A DNA stretch of 64,000 nucleotides, taken from Flavobacterium cutihirudinis. Lineage in GTDB: Bacteria > Bacteroidota > Bacteroidia > Flavobacteriales > Flavobacteriaceae. Below are positions 34,679-44,600 of the stretch, piece after piece (within the stretch, counting starts at the first letter, position 1; every line of letters starts with the position of its first letter). The notes under the pieces are model-generated. The model saw only the letters and a program-made list of their open reading frames with translations. It was not told the DNA's origin and made no database searches. The stretch covers positions 496,001 to 560,000 of the forward strand of contig NZ_QRDQ01000009.1 of NCBI RefSeq assembly GCF_003385895.1, written 5' to 3'. Made by a program: the position numbers and the translations under genes.

Positions 34679-35701
34679 ATGAAAAAATACCTAATCCTTT
34701 TTCTGTTCACAACGATAAGTTTTGCTCAGCAAAAAACATTCACAAATCCTATTCTTCCATCGGGTGCAGATCCTTATAGCACATATTATAAAGGCTATTA
34801 TTATTACACCAATACATTGGGAAACAAACTGGTTTTATGGAAAACAAAAGACTTATCAGATATCAAAAATGCTGAAAGTAAAGTGATTTGGACACCGCCC
34901 ACAAACACAAATTATTCAGCTGAAATCTGGGCACCTGAGTTTCACATTATCAACGGAAAATGGTATTGTTACTTCGCCGCAGATAATGGTGACAATAACA
35001 ATCACAGAATGTATGTTTTAGAAAATAAATCATCTGATCCGTTTAAAGGAGATTTTGAATTTAAAGGCAAAATTGCAGCCAAAACAGATAAATGGGCAAT
35101 TGATGGAAATGTTTTTGAATATAAAAAACAGCTTTACATGATTTGGGCCGGTTGGGAAGGCGATACAAACGGACAACAAAACATTTATATCGCTAAGATG
35201 AAAAATCCGCTTGAAATTGATGGTGACAGAGTTATGATTTCTGCACCAACAAACGATTGGGAAACACATGGTGCATTACATGATGATGTAAATCCTGCAC
35301 AGGTAAATGTAAACGAAGGTCCACAGTTTTTAGAAAGAAATGGTAAAATCTTCATAGTATTTTCGGCAAGCGGATGTTGGACCGATTTTTATTCTTTAGG
35401 ATTATTAAGCTTTAATGGCGGAAATAATTTATTGGATGCAAATGCTTGGAAAAAATCTCCAGAACCTATCTTCAAACAATCGGATAAAAATAAGGTTTAC
35501 GCACCGGGACATAATTCTTTCTTTAAATCTCCTGACGGAAAAGAAGATTGGATTTTATATCACGCCAATTCAAATCCGGGCGAAGGCTGTGGCAATAAAA
35601 GATCTCCAAGAATGCAAAAAATCGATTGGGATGCAAACGGATTTCCTGTTTTGGGAGAGCCTGTAAGTGAAGAAACTAAATTGGTAATTCCGTCAAAATA
35701 A
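34679..35701 (+). CDS. GH43 family arabinosidase/xylosidase-like enzyme
   Basis: 340 residues with a signal peptide (ending SFAQQ). The GH43 catalytic residues are in place: Asp in ILPSGADPYSTYYKGYYYYTNT (about 31), the pKa-modulating Asp in KWAIDGNVFEYKKQLYMIWAGWEG (about 142) and the acid Glu in VNVNEGPQFLERNGKIFIVFSASG (about 212). Close relatives are described as arabinan endo-1,5-alpha-L-arabinanases or alpha-L-arabinofuranosidases. It sits 28 bp before a secreted mutarotase gene, so both are likely cotranscribed. Confidence 0.85.
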   Translation: MKKYLILFLFTTISFAQQKTFTNPILPSGADPYSTYYKGYYYYTNTLGNKLVLWKTKDLSDIKNAESKVIWTPPTNTNYSAEIWAPEFHIINGKWYCYFAADNGDNNNHRMYVLENKSSDPFKGDFEFKGKIAAKTDKWAIDGNVFEYKKQLYMIWAGWEGDTNGQQNIYIAKMKNPLEIDGDRVMISAPTNDWETHGALHDDVNPAQVNVNEGPQFLERNGKIFIVFSASGCWTDFYSLGLLSFNGGNNLLDANAWKKSPEPIFKQSDKNKVYAPGHNSFFKSPDGKEDWILYHANSNPGEGCGNKRSPRMQKIDWDANGFPVLGEPVSEETKLVIPSK

Positions 35702-35729
35702 AAAGAAGAATCCTTTTAAAAAGATAAAA

Positions 35730-36908
35730 ATGAAAAACATTCAAATTGCAGCAGTACTATTGTTGGCGCTTTTTCAATTTAATTGTAAAGACAATAAAAA
35801 AGAAGATAAAGTTGTAACGAAATCGGCATCGGTTGAAACAGCTTCTATTAATCCGGTTTTGAACGCTAAAGATTTTGACACCATAATCGACGGTAAAAAG
35901 GTCAATTTATATTGGATAGAAAACAAAGGAATCAAAGCGGCTTTTACCAATTATGGCGGAAGATTAATTGGTCTTTGGCTTGCCGATAAAAACGGAAAAC
36001 AAACCGATGTTGTCGTTGGGATGAACAGTGCAAAAGGCTTTAAAACTTCAACCGAACCTTATTTTGGAGCAACAATCGGAAGAGTTGGAAACCGCATTGC
36101 AAAAGGGCAATTTACATTAGAAGGAAAAAAATATCAGATTCCGTTAAACAATGGCAAAAATGCTTTGCATGGCGGGATAAAAGGTTTTCAGGATGTTGTT
36201 TGGAATGCCGAAAAAACAAATGAAAACACATTAGTTTTTACTTATGTTTCGCCAGACGGTGAACAGGGTTTTCCAGGGAATTTAGACGTAAAAGTTACGT
36301 ATACATTAGAAGCAGATCAAACTGTAAAAATGGAATATGAAGCAACAACAGATAAAACAACCTTGGTTAATTTAACCAATCATGCTTTTTTTAATTTAAA
36401 TGGAGAAGGAAGCGGGACTATCCTGAATCATGAATTGCAAATTTATGCTAATGAATTTACGCCTGTTGATCAAGGTCTGATTCCAAGTGGAGAATTGAAA
36501 TCGGTTAAAAATACACCTTTTGATTTTACTTCAAAACATACCATTGGTGAAAGAATCGAAACTAAAGATGAGCAGTTAAAATTCGGAAAAGGTTACGATC
36601 ATAATTACGTTTTAAACGGAACCAAGAAAAACGGTTTAAATCACGCCGTTACTATTTCTGGAGACAAATCCGGAATTACACTTGATGTTTATACGCAAGA
36701 GCCAGGTTTACAGTTTTACAGCGGAAATTTCATGCAATCTAAAAACACTTTTAAATCGGGTGCGAAAGATGATTTCAGGACTGCTTTTGCTTTAGAAACA
36801 CAACATTTTCCAGACGCTCCAAATCAGCCAAAATTTGCACCGATTGTTTTGAATCCGGAAGGGAAATATCATACCGTTTCTTATTATAAGTTTTCTGTGA
36901 AAAAGTAA
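35730..36908 (+). CDS. galM: Secreted aldose 1-epimerase (galactose mutarotase), lipoprotein
   Basis: 392 residues with a lipoprotein signal (lipobox near Cys19, FQFNC). Mutarotase signatures: the substrate-binding NRIAKGQFTLEGKKYQIPLNNGKNALHGGIKGFQDVVW (His at about 147), the catalytic His in LVNLTNHAFFNLNGEGSG (about 217), DHNYVLNG, LQFYSGNFM, and the general-base Glu in FALETQHFPDAPNQPKF (about 354). It interconverts alpha and beta anomers of sugars released by the neighbouring hydrolases, probably galactose or arabinose, in the periplasm. Confidence 0.92.
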   Translation: MKNIQIAAVLLLALFQFNCKDNKKEDKVVTKSASVETASINPVLNAKDFDTIIDGKKVNLYWIENKGIKAAFTNYGGRLIGLWLADKNGKQTDVVVGMNSAKGFKTSTEPYFGATIGRVGNRIAKGQFTLEGKKYQIPLNNGKNALHGGIKGFQDVVWNAEKTNENTLVFTYVSPDGEQGFPGNLDVKVTYTLEADQTVKMEYEATTDKTTLVNLTNHAFFNLNGEGSGTILNHELQIYANEFTPVDQGLIPSGELKSVKNTPFDFTSKHTIGERIETKDEQLKFGKGYDHNYVLNGTKKNGLNHAVTISGDKSGITLDVYTQEPGLQFYSGNFMQSKNTFKSGAKDDFRTAFALETQHFPDAPNQPKFAPIVLNPEGKYHTVSYYKFSVKK

Positions 36909-36929
36909 TAGTAGTTAACGAATTTAACC

Positions 36930-37045
36930 ACAAAAGTTTTTTTACCACAAAGAGCGCTAAGGTTTCACAAAGGTCACGAAGTTCTTTTTCTCACTTTTGT
37001 CACCCTGAGCGTCCCGAGGCTTCGGGAGAAGGACGCAAAGTTATT
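36930..37045. repeat. Intergenic repeat cluster with a GC hairpin
   Basis: Degenerate ACCACAAA/CACAAAG units are followed by CACCCTGAGCG and TCCCGAGGCTTCGGGA (37012-37027), a 6-7-bp perfect stem. CCTGAGCG-type palindromes recur in many Flavobacterium intergenic regions. No protein is encoded. Confidence 0.5.
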
Positions 37046-37102
37046 CTTCATTTATAAACTCTCTGCACTCTTTTCGGTTAAATAAATATAAAACAATTAA
37101 AC

Positions 37103-38080
37103 ATGAAAAAAATAATAACCATGATAATGTCTTTAACTATTTTCTCGGCTTGCTCGCAGGAAAAAAGTACAGACAAACCAAAAGAAATAAAATCTAATCC
37201 TGTTTTATTAGCAGATCCTACGATTTTTTACAACAAAGGAACGTATTATTTATACGGAACCACAAGTGGCGATATTCCTAACGGAGAAGGATTTCAGGTT
37301 TTTACCTCAGCAGATTTAAAAGACTGGAAAGGCCCGGTTGGAGCTCAAAATGGCCTGGCTTTGAAAAAAGGAGATGCTTTTGGCGACAAAGGTTTTTGGG
37401 CACCTCAAATTCTTTCGTACAAAAACAAATTTTATATCATTTATACTGCCAATGAAAATATTGCTGTTGCTACAAGCGACAGTCCGCTTGGGCCATTTAA
37501 AAGCGAATCGAAAGAACCAATTATTAAAACCGGAAACCAAATTGATCCGTTTATTTTTATTGATGAAGATGGAAAAAAATACCTGTATCATGTTCGTTTA
37601 ACGAATGGAAACCGAATTTTTGTTGCCGAAATAAATGATGATCTTCAAAGTATAAAACCGGAAACTCTAACCGAATGTATTTCGGGAACGCTACCTTGGG
37701 AAAACACACAAAATGTAAGCTGGCCGGTCACAGAAGGTCCAACTGTTTTAAAACACAATGGTCTGTATTATATGATTTATTCGGCAAATGATTTTAGAAA
37801 TCCGGATTATGCAGTAGGTTATGCAACAAGTAAAAGTCCGTTGGGACCTTGGGAAAAATCTGCTGACAGCCCAATCATTAGCAGAAAAAATGTGAAGCAA
37901 AATGGTATCGGACACGGAGACGTTTTTTGGGACAAAAACAATAAAATGCAGTACGTACTTCATACACATTTTAATCAAAGTGCAGTTTCTCCAAGAAAAG
38001 CCGGAATTATTTCAATTGATTTAAAAGGAGACAAAATCGAATCAGATGAAAAAAGTTTTAGGTTCCTTGAAACAAAATAA
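37103..38080 (+). CDS. GH43 family glycoside hydrolase, lipoprotein
   Basis: 325 residues with lipobox FSAC (Cys at about 16). All three GH43 residues are recognisable: Asp in PVLLADPTIFYNKGTYYLYGTT (about 39), the second Asp in GNQIDPFIFIDEDGKKYLYHVRL (about 149) and Glu in WPVTEGPTVLKHNGLYYMIYSAND (about 213). It is the last degradative gene of the PUL and is followed by a terminator. Substrate, by context, is an arabinofuranosyl or xylosyl side chain. Confidence 0.85.
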   Translation: MKKIITMIMSLTIFSACSQEKSTDKPKEIKSNPVLLADPTIFYNKGTYYLYGTTSGDIPNGEGFQVFTSADLKDWKGPVGAQNGLALKKGDAFGDKGFWAPQILSYKNKFYIIYTANENIAVATSDSPLGPFKSESKEPIIKTGNQIDPFIFIDEDGKKYLYHVRLTNGNRIFVAEINDDLQSIKPETLTECISGTLPWENTQNVSWPVTEGPTVLKHNGLYYMIYSANDFRNPDYAVGYATSKSPLGPWEKSADSPIISRKNVKQNGIGHGDVFWDKNNKMQYVLHTHFNQSAVSPRKAGIISIDLKGDKIESDEKSFRFLETK

Positions 38081-38109
38081 AGTTCACAAAACTTTTTCAT
38101 TTCACAATA

Positions 38110-38142
38110 TAAGGAAGGTGTTCTGCACCTTCCTTTTTTTTA
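38110..38142 (+). terminator. Rho-independent terminator closing the PUL
   Basis: AAGGAAGGTG (38111-38120) pairs with CACCTTCCTT (38126-38135) across TTCTG, followed by a T run. Confidence 0.85.
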
Positions 38143-38202
38143 TATCCAAAAGTCTTCTCTAATATAATTATTCGGCTTGTTTATTAATTACACTTATTTT
38201 CC

Positions 38203-38916
38203 TCACATTGCAAGCGTGAGTAAAAAGAAGCTTTCTTCCTGTGCTTCTACACTATGAATAATATTTTTTTGCAAAGTGATCATTTGGCCTTTTTCAACAA
38301 CAGAATTTTGCTCTTCAGTATTAAAATTAATCTTGCCTTCTAAGACCTGAACACTTATTACGCCATTTGCTTTGTGAGGTTTTAAACCCGCGTTTCTTTT
38401 TAGACCTATTAACACAATTCTCATCGTTTCAGATTTGAAAACCGTAACCGAATTTCTATCGCCTTCTATCCAGCTTGTTTCTTTTTTTATTTTTGCGATA
38501 TTATCGTATAAACTGATTTCCATTAATGGAGCATTTAAAACACGGTCTTCATCATTGCGCTTTACAGATTCGCTCCTTCCCTCGCTATTAATTTGCGTGG
38601 CATTATCTTTAATTTTTTCTACGATTTTTGAAAATTTGTCAGCCGTATACATACCATAACCATTTACCAGAATCCCTTTTAAGTTATGGCTTTTAGACGA
38701 AATCGCATATATTGTAGATTGATAATCAGGATCTGAAGCTTCTTCAAATCGATACACTTTATCAATTTCAAAATCATTTGGAGCGAGTATTATATTGAAT
38801 TGATAACATACTAAATATTCTCCTCTAATAATAAAGTCGTGCGTATAACCTAACTTAATTAATCCATTTATTGTTTCAAATAATGATTCAAAACTTTTGT
38901 TTAAGCTGCTTTCCAT
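38203..38916 (-). CDS. PRPP-synthetase-like small domain fused to a cupin
   Basis: 237 residues. Residues about 10-100 (ETINGLIKLGYTHDFIIRGEYLVC...LAPNDFEIDKVYRFEEASDPDYQSTIYAISSKSHNLKGILVNGYGMYTAD) resemble the small Bacteroidota domain annotated as phosphoribosylpyrophosphate synthetase, which lacks the true Prs motifs. Residues about 165-235 are a cupin (GLKPHKANGVISVQVLEGKINFNTEEQNSVVEKGQMITLQKNIIHSVEAQEESFFLLTL). Usually these occur as separate small proteins. A sensor or small-molecule-binding role is speculative. Confidence 0.65.
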   Translation of the reverse strand: MESSLNKSFESLFETINGLIKLGYTHDFIIRGEYLVCYQFNIILAPNDFEIDKVYRFEEASDPDYQSTIYAISSKSHNLKGILVNGYGMYTADKFSKIVEKIKDNATQINSEGRSESVKRNDEDRVLNAPLMEISLYDNIAKIKKETSWIEGDRNSVTVFKSETMRIVLIGLKRNAGLKPHKANGVISVQVLEGKINFNTEEQNSVVEKGQMITLQKNIIHSVEAQEESFFLLTLAM

Positions 38917-39322
38917 TTTTACAAAAATTAGATATTAATAAAAAATCAAAATAGATATGACTTACAGAAAGATTTTTCAGTTTTCAGCACTTTACAGTTG
39001 CGAATTCTTATTTTTTCAAACAATAATTATTTTCGCAAAGCCCCACAAACAATAACTACTTAAAAATCAACATTGTAATATATAAATATAATAAATCTTG
39101 GCTTGACTGAAAACAAAATTTTGCTTTACCACAAATCACTTTTTAATTTGTTAGATAAGTATCCAACCGTTTTATAAATAATCATAAAATAATACGCAAC
39201 GAAAACACTATTTATTACTTTCTGAAAAGTACCAGAAACAAATACTTTTACTTACTTTTATCCTATTAATTTGAGCGTTTTCATTTTTTTATTTAGCCCA
39301 AAAAACATATTGCAGCAGCGTT
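38917..39322. other. AT-rich spacer without recognisable genes
   Basis: This 406-bp region separates the minus-strand fusion gene from the two-component pair. I saw no open frame, exact TAnnTTTG element or strong hairpin in it. It presumably holds the two divergent promoters. Confidence 0.4.
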
Positions 39323-40015
39323 ATGAACAAAGTATTATTAGTCGAAGACGATCCCAGAGTTGCCTCCTTTATTATACGCGGACTCGAGGAACAGTTATAT
39401 CAGGTTAAAAATGTTACCAAAGGTTTTGATGCCATTAATGAAGTGATGGAGAACACCTATGATATTATTATTCTTGACATTATGCTTCCGGACATTACGG
39501 GTTTTGAAGTCTGTGAAGTTTTAAGAAGCAGAAAAGTAATAGTTCCTATATTAATTTTGAGCGCATTGGATACTCCTCATGAAAAAGTAAAAGGACTTCA
39601 GGCTGGAGCCGATGATTACTTGGCTAAGCCTTTTCTATTCGAAGAACTTTTGGCCCGAATAAATGCCCAACTCAGACGTTCTGAATTCAGTAACGGTATT
39701 TTAGATTTTCAGTCTTATGCCGGAATCGAAATTAATATGAAAGAACAAAGTGCTTCCAGAGACGGAAAAGAACTTAATCTGTCTTCGAGAGAATTGAAAC
39801 TGCTGATCTTTTTTATGAAAAATCGGGAAAGAGCTTTATCCAGAATCGCAATTGCAGAGGCTGTCTGGAGTATTGATCTTGATATGAGCTCTAATACTGT
39901 TGACGTTTACATTAATTATTTGAGAAATAAAGTAGATAAGAATTTCCCAATTCCGCTTATTCATACTATAAAAGGAACCGGATATATGCTCAAAAAAAAG
40001 GTCAATGAATCTTAA
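39323..40015 (+). CDS. OmpR/PhoB-family response regulator
   Basis: 230 residues. The receiver begins MNKVLLVEDDPRVASFIIRGLEEQLY and has the phospho-acceptor Asp in YDIIILDIMLPDITGFEVC (about 53) and the Lys in GADDYLAKPFLFEELLARI (about 103). The C-terminal winged helix (LNLSSRELKLLIFFMKNRERALSRIAIAEAVWSIDLDMSSNTVDVYINYLRNKVDKNFPIPLIHTIKGTGYML) is typical of OmpR regulators. It overlaps the sensor gene by 11 bp, so the two are translationally coupled. Confidence 0.95.
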   Translation: MNKVLLVEDDPRVASFIIRGLEEQLYQVKNVTKGFDAINEVMENTYDIIILDIMLPDITGFEVCEVLRSRKVIVPILILSALDTPHEKVKGLQAGADDYLAKPFLFEELLARINAQLRRSEFSNGILDFQSYAGIEINMKEQSASRDGKELNLSSRELKLLIFFMKNRERALSRIAIAEAVWSIDLDMSSNTVDVYINYLRNKVDKNFPIPLIHTIKGTGYMLKKKVNES

Positions 40016-41372
40016 AACCAAACTAGCTGTAAATTCTACATTGTTATTTGCTTTTACTGTTGGTCTTGTACTAGCAGGATCCTTCTTGCTTTTTAAAAAT
40101 CACCGACAGGATCTTTATTACGAAAGACTGGAAGATAGCGCCTTAATCACTGCTTTTTTTTATTTTGAAAAAGATGAAATTACAAAAGTTGACAGTTCTC
40201 GGTATCAAAGAATAGAAATTCAATATAAAAAAATCACCAATCAGACTATTAGGATATACAATGCAAAAACCAAGGAATTGTACCTTAAAGATGATATTGA
40301 TATCACATTAAGTGACAAGGAATTAAAGGCGATTTACAAAAACCGTATACTGCATTTTACAAAGGAAAACAGACAATTTACAGGTTTGTTTTATAAAGAT
40401 AATCAGGGCGATTTTATTATTGTTGTATCCGGAATTGATGCTGTAGGCAATAGACAATTGGATGTCCTGGCTTTAATGTTTGTTGGATTTTATCTACTGG
40501 GAATTCCGTTGAACTTTCTTTTAGGCCGATTTTTGGCCAGACAAACTTTCAGACCTTTTGAAGATGTTATTGCGAAGGTAAATACAATTACTACAGAAAA
40601 TCTGCATTCGAGACTTGATTTATCTACAGCAAGCGGAAAAGACGAAATAAAAGAACTCATAACAACCTTTAATTATCTATTCGAAAGGCTTGAAAGCGGA
40701 ATTGAAATTCAAAAAAATTTCCTTAAAAATGCCTCGCACGAATTAAAGACACCTCTTACCATAATTATCGGCGATATTGATGTTTCGCTTCAACAGCCAA
40801 GAACGAATGAGCAATATGAAGAAGTATTAAAATCGCTCAGAAAAGATACCTTCCATCTTAAATCAATTTTAGATGGACTTTTAATTCTATCAGGATTACA
40901 ACTTTCTGAACCCGAAGAAATGGAATCCGTCCGAATAGATGAAATTTTATGGAATGTCTTGGAAAAAAAAGCAATTGAATATCCCGAATCAAAAGTTCAG
41001 GTTAACCTTGATGCCATTGCTGATAATGAAGAATTACTTTCTGTTTATGGCAACAAGCATATGCTTTTTATTGCTTTGTATAATATTATAGACAATGCTA
41101 TAAAATTTTCTTTTCCAGATCAGGTTACTATTTTAGCATTTGTAAACGATGGTAAACTTCTTTTAAAAATAATTGACCAAGGCTCCGGAATTGCCGAAAA
41201 AGACAAAGAATCTATTTTTGACCTCTTTTTTAGAAGCGATCGCACACGGCATATTAAAGGTCAGGGTTTGGGTCTTTTTATAACGATGCAAATTCTTAAA
41301 CGTCATAATATTAGTGTAACGGTAGATTCTGAACTTGAAAAAGGAACTAGCTTCTCTTTGCAATTTCCGTAA
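40005..41372 (+). CDS. Sensor histidine kinase, EnvZ/HAMP-type
   Basis: 455 residues with two transmembrane helices (about 12-30 and 145-168) bracketing a periplasmic sensor of about 110 residues. HAMP linker (FLARQTFRPFEDVIAKVNTITTENLHSRLD), then HisKA with FLKNASHELKTPLTIIIGDIDV (His at about 247). The ATPase boxes are N (NIIDNAIKFS), G1 (IIDQGSGIAEKDKESIFDLFFRSDRTR) and G2 (GLGLFITMQILKRH). The stimulus is unknown. The adjacent Oar-like TonB receptor is a possible target, but nothing in the sequence proves it. Confidence 0.93.
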   Translation: MNLKTKLAVNSTLLFAFTVGLVLAGSFLLFKNHRQDLYYERLEDSALITAFFYFEKDEITKVDSSRYQRIEIQYKKITNQTIRIYNAKTKELYLKDDIDITLSDKELKAIYKNRILHFTKENRQFTGLFYKDNQGDFIIVVSGIDAVGNRQLDVLALMFVGFYLLGIPLNFLLGRFLARQTFRPFEDVIAKVNTITTENLHSRLDLSTASGKDEIKELITTFNYLFERLESGIEIQKNFLKNASHELKTPLTIIIGDIDVSLQQPRTNEQYEEVLKSLRKDTFHLKSILDGLLILSGLQLSEPEEMESVRIDEILWNVLEKKAIEYPESKVQVNLDAIADNEELLSVYGNKHMLFIALYNIIDNAIKFSFPDQVTILAFVNDGKLLLKIIDQGSGIAEKDKESIFDLFFRSDRTRHIKGQGLGLFITMQILKRHNISVTVDSELEKGTSFSLQFP

Positions 41373-41667
41373 ATTATCCTCTGAATAAAAGTAAATTATT
41401 GCAATTGCAAAACACCCATTTTCGCAATTGGTAACATTGTCATAACACTCTAATCTATCTCTAATGTTGTTTATATCTAACTCTAATCCCATTATTTCTA
41501 ACATTTTACACAAAGTATTGATTTTTAAGAGTTATCCGCATATTTGTAACATAACGTAGCAATCATCTTAAATTAACACAGCATAGTTTTTTGATTTTAG
41601 GTTAACAAAAGCCTTAAATCGGAACGAAAGAAAGAGAGTTTCTTTGTCAAAAATAAAATCCATTAAC
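41373..41667. other. Spacer upstream of the Oar-like receptor
   Basis: Nearly 300 bp without a gene. It contains AT-rich sequence and short inverted bits (TGCAATTGCA near 41400), but no clear TAnnTTTG motif or terminator was seen. Confidence 0.4.
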
Positions 41668-44600
41668 ATGACAAAACTAAAACTCTTTTTTTCAGCTTTA
41701 ATGCTCCTGACAGCAGGAAGCATTTTTGCCCAGATTACAACTTCGTCATTATCTGCAAAAGTAAATGATGGAACAAATGCAGTTCTAAATGCAGAAGTCA
41801 CCTTGACACACTTGCCAACCAATGCGATTTACAAAACAACTACAGACAAACAAGGTAGGTTTAGTTTCGAAAATTTAAATGCCGGTGGACCTTATGAATT
41901 GGAAATTAAAAGCACAGATACTAAAGACTATTCTAATGCTCAGATTCATTTAGCGCTTGGCGAGAATGATTTACCAACAATAATTCTTAATAAAGCTGAT
42001 AATAATGTGTTAGAAGAAGTTGTAATTACCAGCTCTAAACCTTCTTCTAAAAATAATGGTACTAATATCAGCGAAAAACAAGTTAATGGTCTTCCATTAA
42101 TAAACAGAGGTATTCAGGACGTTACAAAATTAGTTCCTCAGAGCTCTAACAACTCTTTTGCCGGAACCAATTTCAGATATAATAATGTTACGATCGACGG
42201 TTCTATAAACAATGATGCAATTGGTTTTAGTCCATCTTTGGGTGGTCAGTCCGGAACTTCAGGAATGCCGGGAAGCAGTACAAGATCAAACTCAATAAGT
42301 CTGGATGCCATTCAGGATATTCAGGTGTACATTGCTCCTTATGATATTAAACTAGGAAACTTTTTAGGAGGAAGCGTTAATGCGGTTACCCGAAGCGGGA
42401 CAAACAAAGTAAGCGGATCGATTTACAGTTTCGGAAGAAGCGCTGCTATTACTGGTCCAAATAATGCTGGTGATGGTTCTAAAATGCCAAACGCTTTTGG
42501 TGATTATCAAATTGGTTTTAGATTAGGACTTCCAATTATAAAAGACAAATTGTTTTTCTTCACAAACATGGAATATTCAGAAAGAACAGATCCATTGTTT
42601 TATAATGCCGGACAAACAGATGCAAACGGAAAAGTTACATCATTAATTGATAACGCTACTGCTGAACAAATTTCAAGTTTCGTAAAAGCCAACTACGCTT
42701 TTGATCCGGGATCTTACAATTCGTACAACAATTTTGCTATGAGCAGAAAGTATTTCAATAAAATTGACTGGAAAATTAATGAGAAAAATTCTCTTTCATT
42801 ACGAAACAATACAGTAGTTTCTCAGGCTACAAACTTAGAACGAGATGCTGCCAATTTCAGATTTTCGAGTATGGATTTTACTCAAAAAAATCAGTCAATC
42901 AGTACGGTTTTAGAGCTTAAAAGTCACTTCAATAATCAATGGTCAAACTCATTTATTGCAAGTTATTCTGCCATTAAAGATTATCGTGATCCAAAATCAA
43001 ACAACATCATGTTTCCCCAAACAGAGATTGGTTACAATGGCGGAACTATATTCTTAGGAAATGATCGTGAAGCTACTGTTTTTAATATGAAACAAAATAC
43101 TGCTGAAATCACGGACAACCTTACTTATAAAACAGGAAACCATACTTTCTTGTTTGGAACACACAATGAATTTTACGATATTAACTATGGTTTTGTAAAT
43201 GCCCTTAACGGAAGAGTTTCATACAAATCGCTTGCTGATTTCTTTAATAAACTTCCTACTCGTGTTCGTGGTACATATCCGTTTGATGGTTCTACGAGAG
43301 ATGAAATCTTTAATAATCCATATGCAAAATTCAAAGTAAACCTTTACAGTGCTTATATTCAGGACGAAATAAGAGTGGGCAGCAAGCTAAAACTTGTTCC
43401 TGGTGTACGTGTTGATTATACTGATTTGCCAAACAAACCGAAGTTAAGCCCGCAAGTTCAAAACTCACCGGAAGATCCTAATTATGGTACAACATACAGC
43501 TATACGCCTTTAAGCCAAATCAAAAATAATTTCTTTACTACGGCATTGGTTTCTCCAAGATTAGGTTTTACTTATAATGTTGACGAAGACAAAACCCTTG
43601 TAATAAGAGGTGGTTCTGGAGTATTTACAGGAAGAATTCCGTTTGCATGGTTAGGTTATGCTTACTACAATGATGGTGTTGGTTACGGAAGCTACGACAA
43701 AAATAATCTTACTCCTGCTCAGGTTGCAGCAGCCGGAGATCCTTTAAAAGATGGTGGACTTAACGGATATCATGATGCTGTTCCAAAAGTACAGGCCGAT
43801 TTAGTAGATAATAAATTTAAAATGCCTGCTGTTTTAAGAAACTCATTAGCATTTGATAAAATTATAGATGGATATAAATTTACAGTTGAAGGTATTTACA
43901 CAAAAGTGATTCGTGATTTACAATTTCAACAAGTTAATAAAACAGATAATCCTACTTATTTTTCTTATGACACTAATCACCAAATGCCTATTTACGCAGC
44001 CAATATAAATCCTGCTTTTTCAAATGCTTATTTGCTTTCAAACACAAATAAAGGATACCGATACAGCATTACAGAAATGGTTACTAAAACATACGATTTT
44101 GGTTTAAACTTTATGGTTGCCTACACGTACGGTGATTCTCGTGATGTTACAAATGGTATTCGTAACTCTATGGAAAGTAACTTCCAAATGAATCAATCGC
44201 TTACACCAAATGATCCTCAATTAGCAACTTCTAATTTTAATATTAAACATAGAATTGTTTCTAATGTAGGTTATGCAGTAAAATTGGCTGACAATAATAC
44301 GTTTTCTGCAAATGTGTATTTTAATGCACAATCAGGAAATCCGTTCTCTTGGGGATTTGTTAACTCCACTATTGCGGGAACAGGACAAGCTGCCGGATTA
44401 GCATACATCTTTAAAGATGCGACAGAAGCTGCTAAATATATTGGTGTAAGTTCAGCGGGTGTTCCATCTGCTACAGCAGCAGCACAAGTTGCCGCTTATG
44501 AAGATTTCATAAATGGAAATGATTATCTTAAATCTAGAAGAGGAAATTTTACAGAAAGAAATGGCGATTACACACCATGGAACATACAAGCTGATTTGAA

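Noticed and set aside
41644..41670. TTG start for the Oar-like receptor
   Set aside because: It would put eight charged/polar residues before an otherwise ideal signal peptide beginning at ATG 41668.
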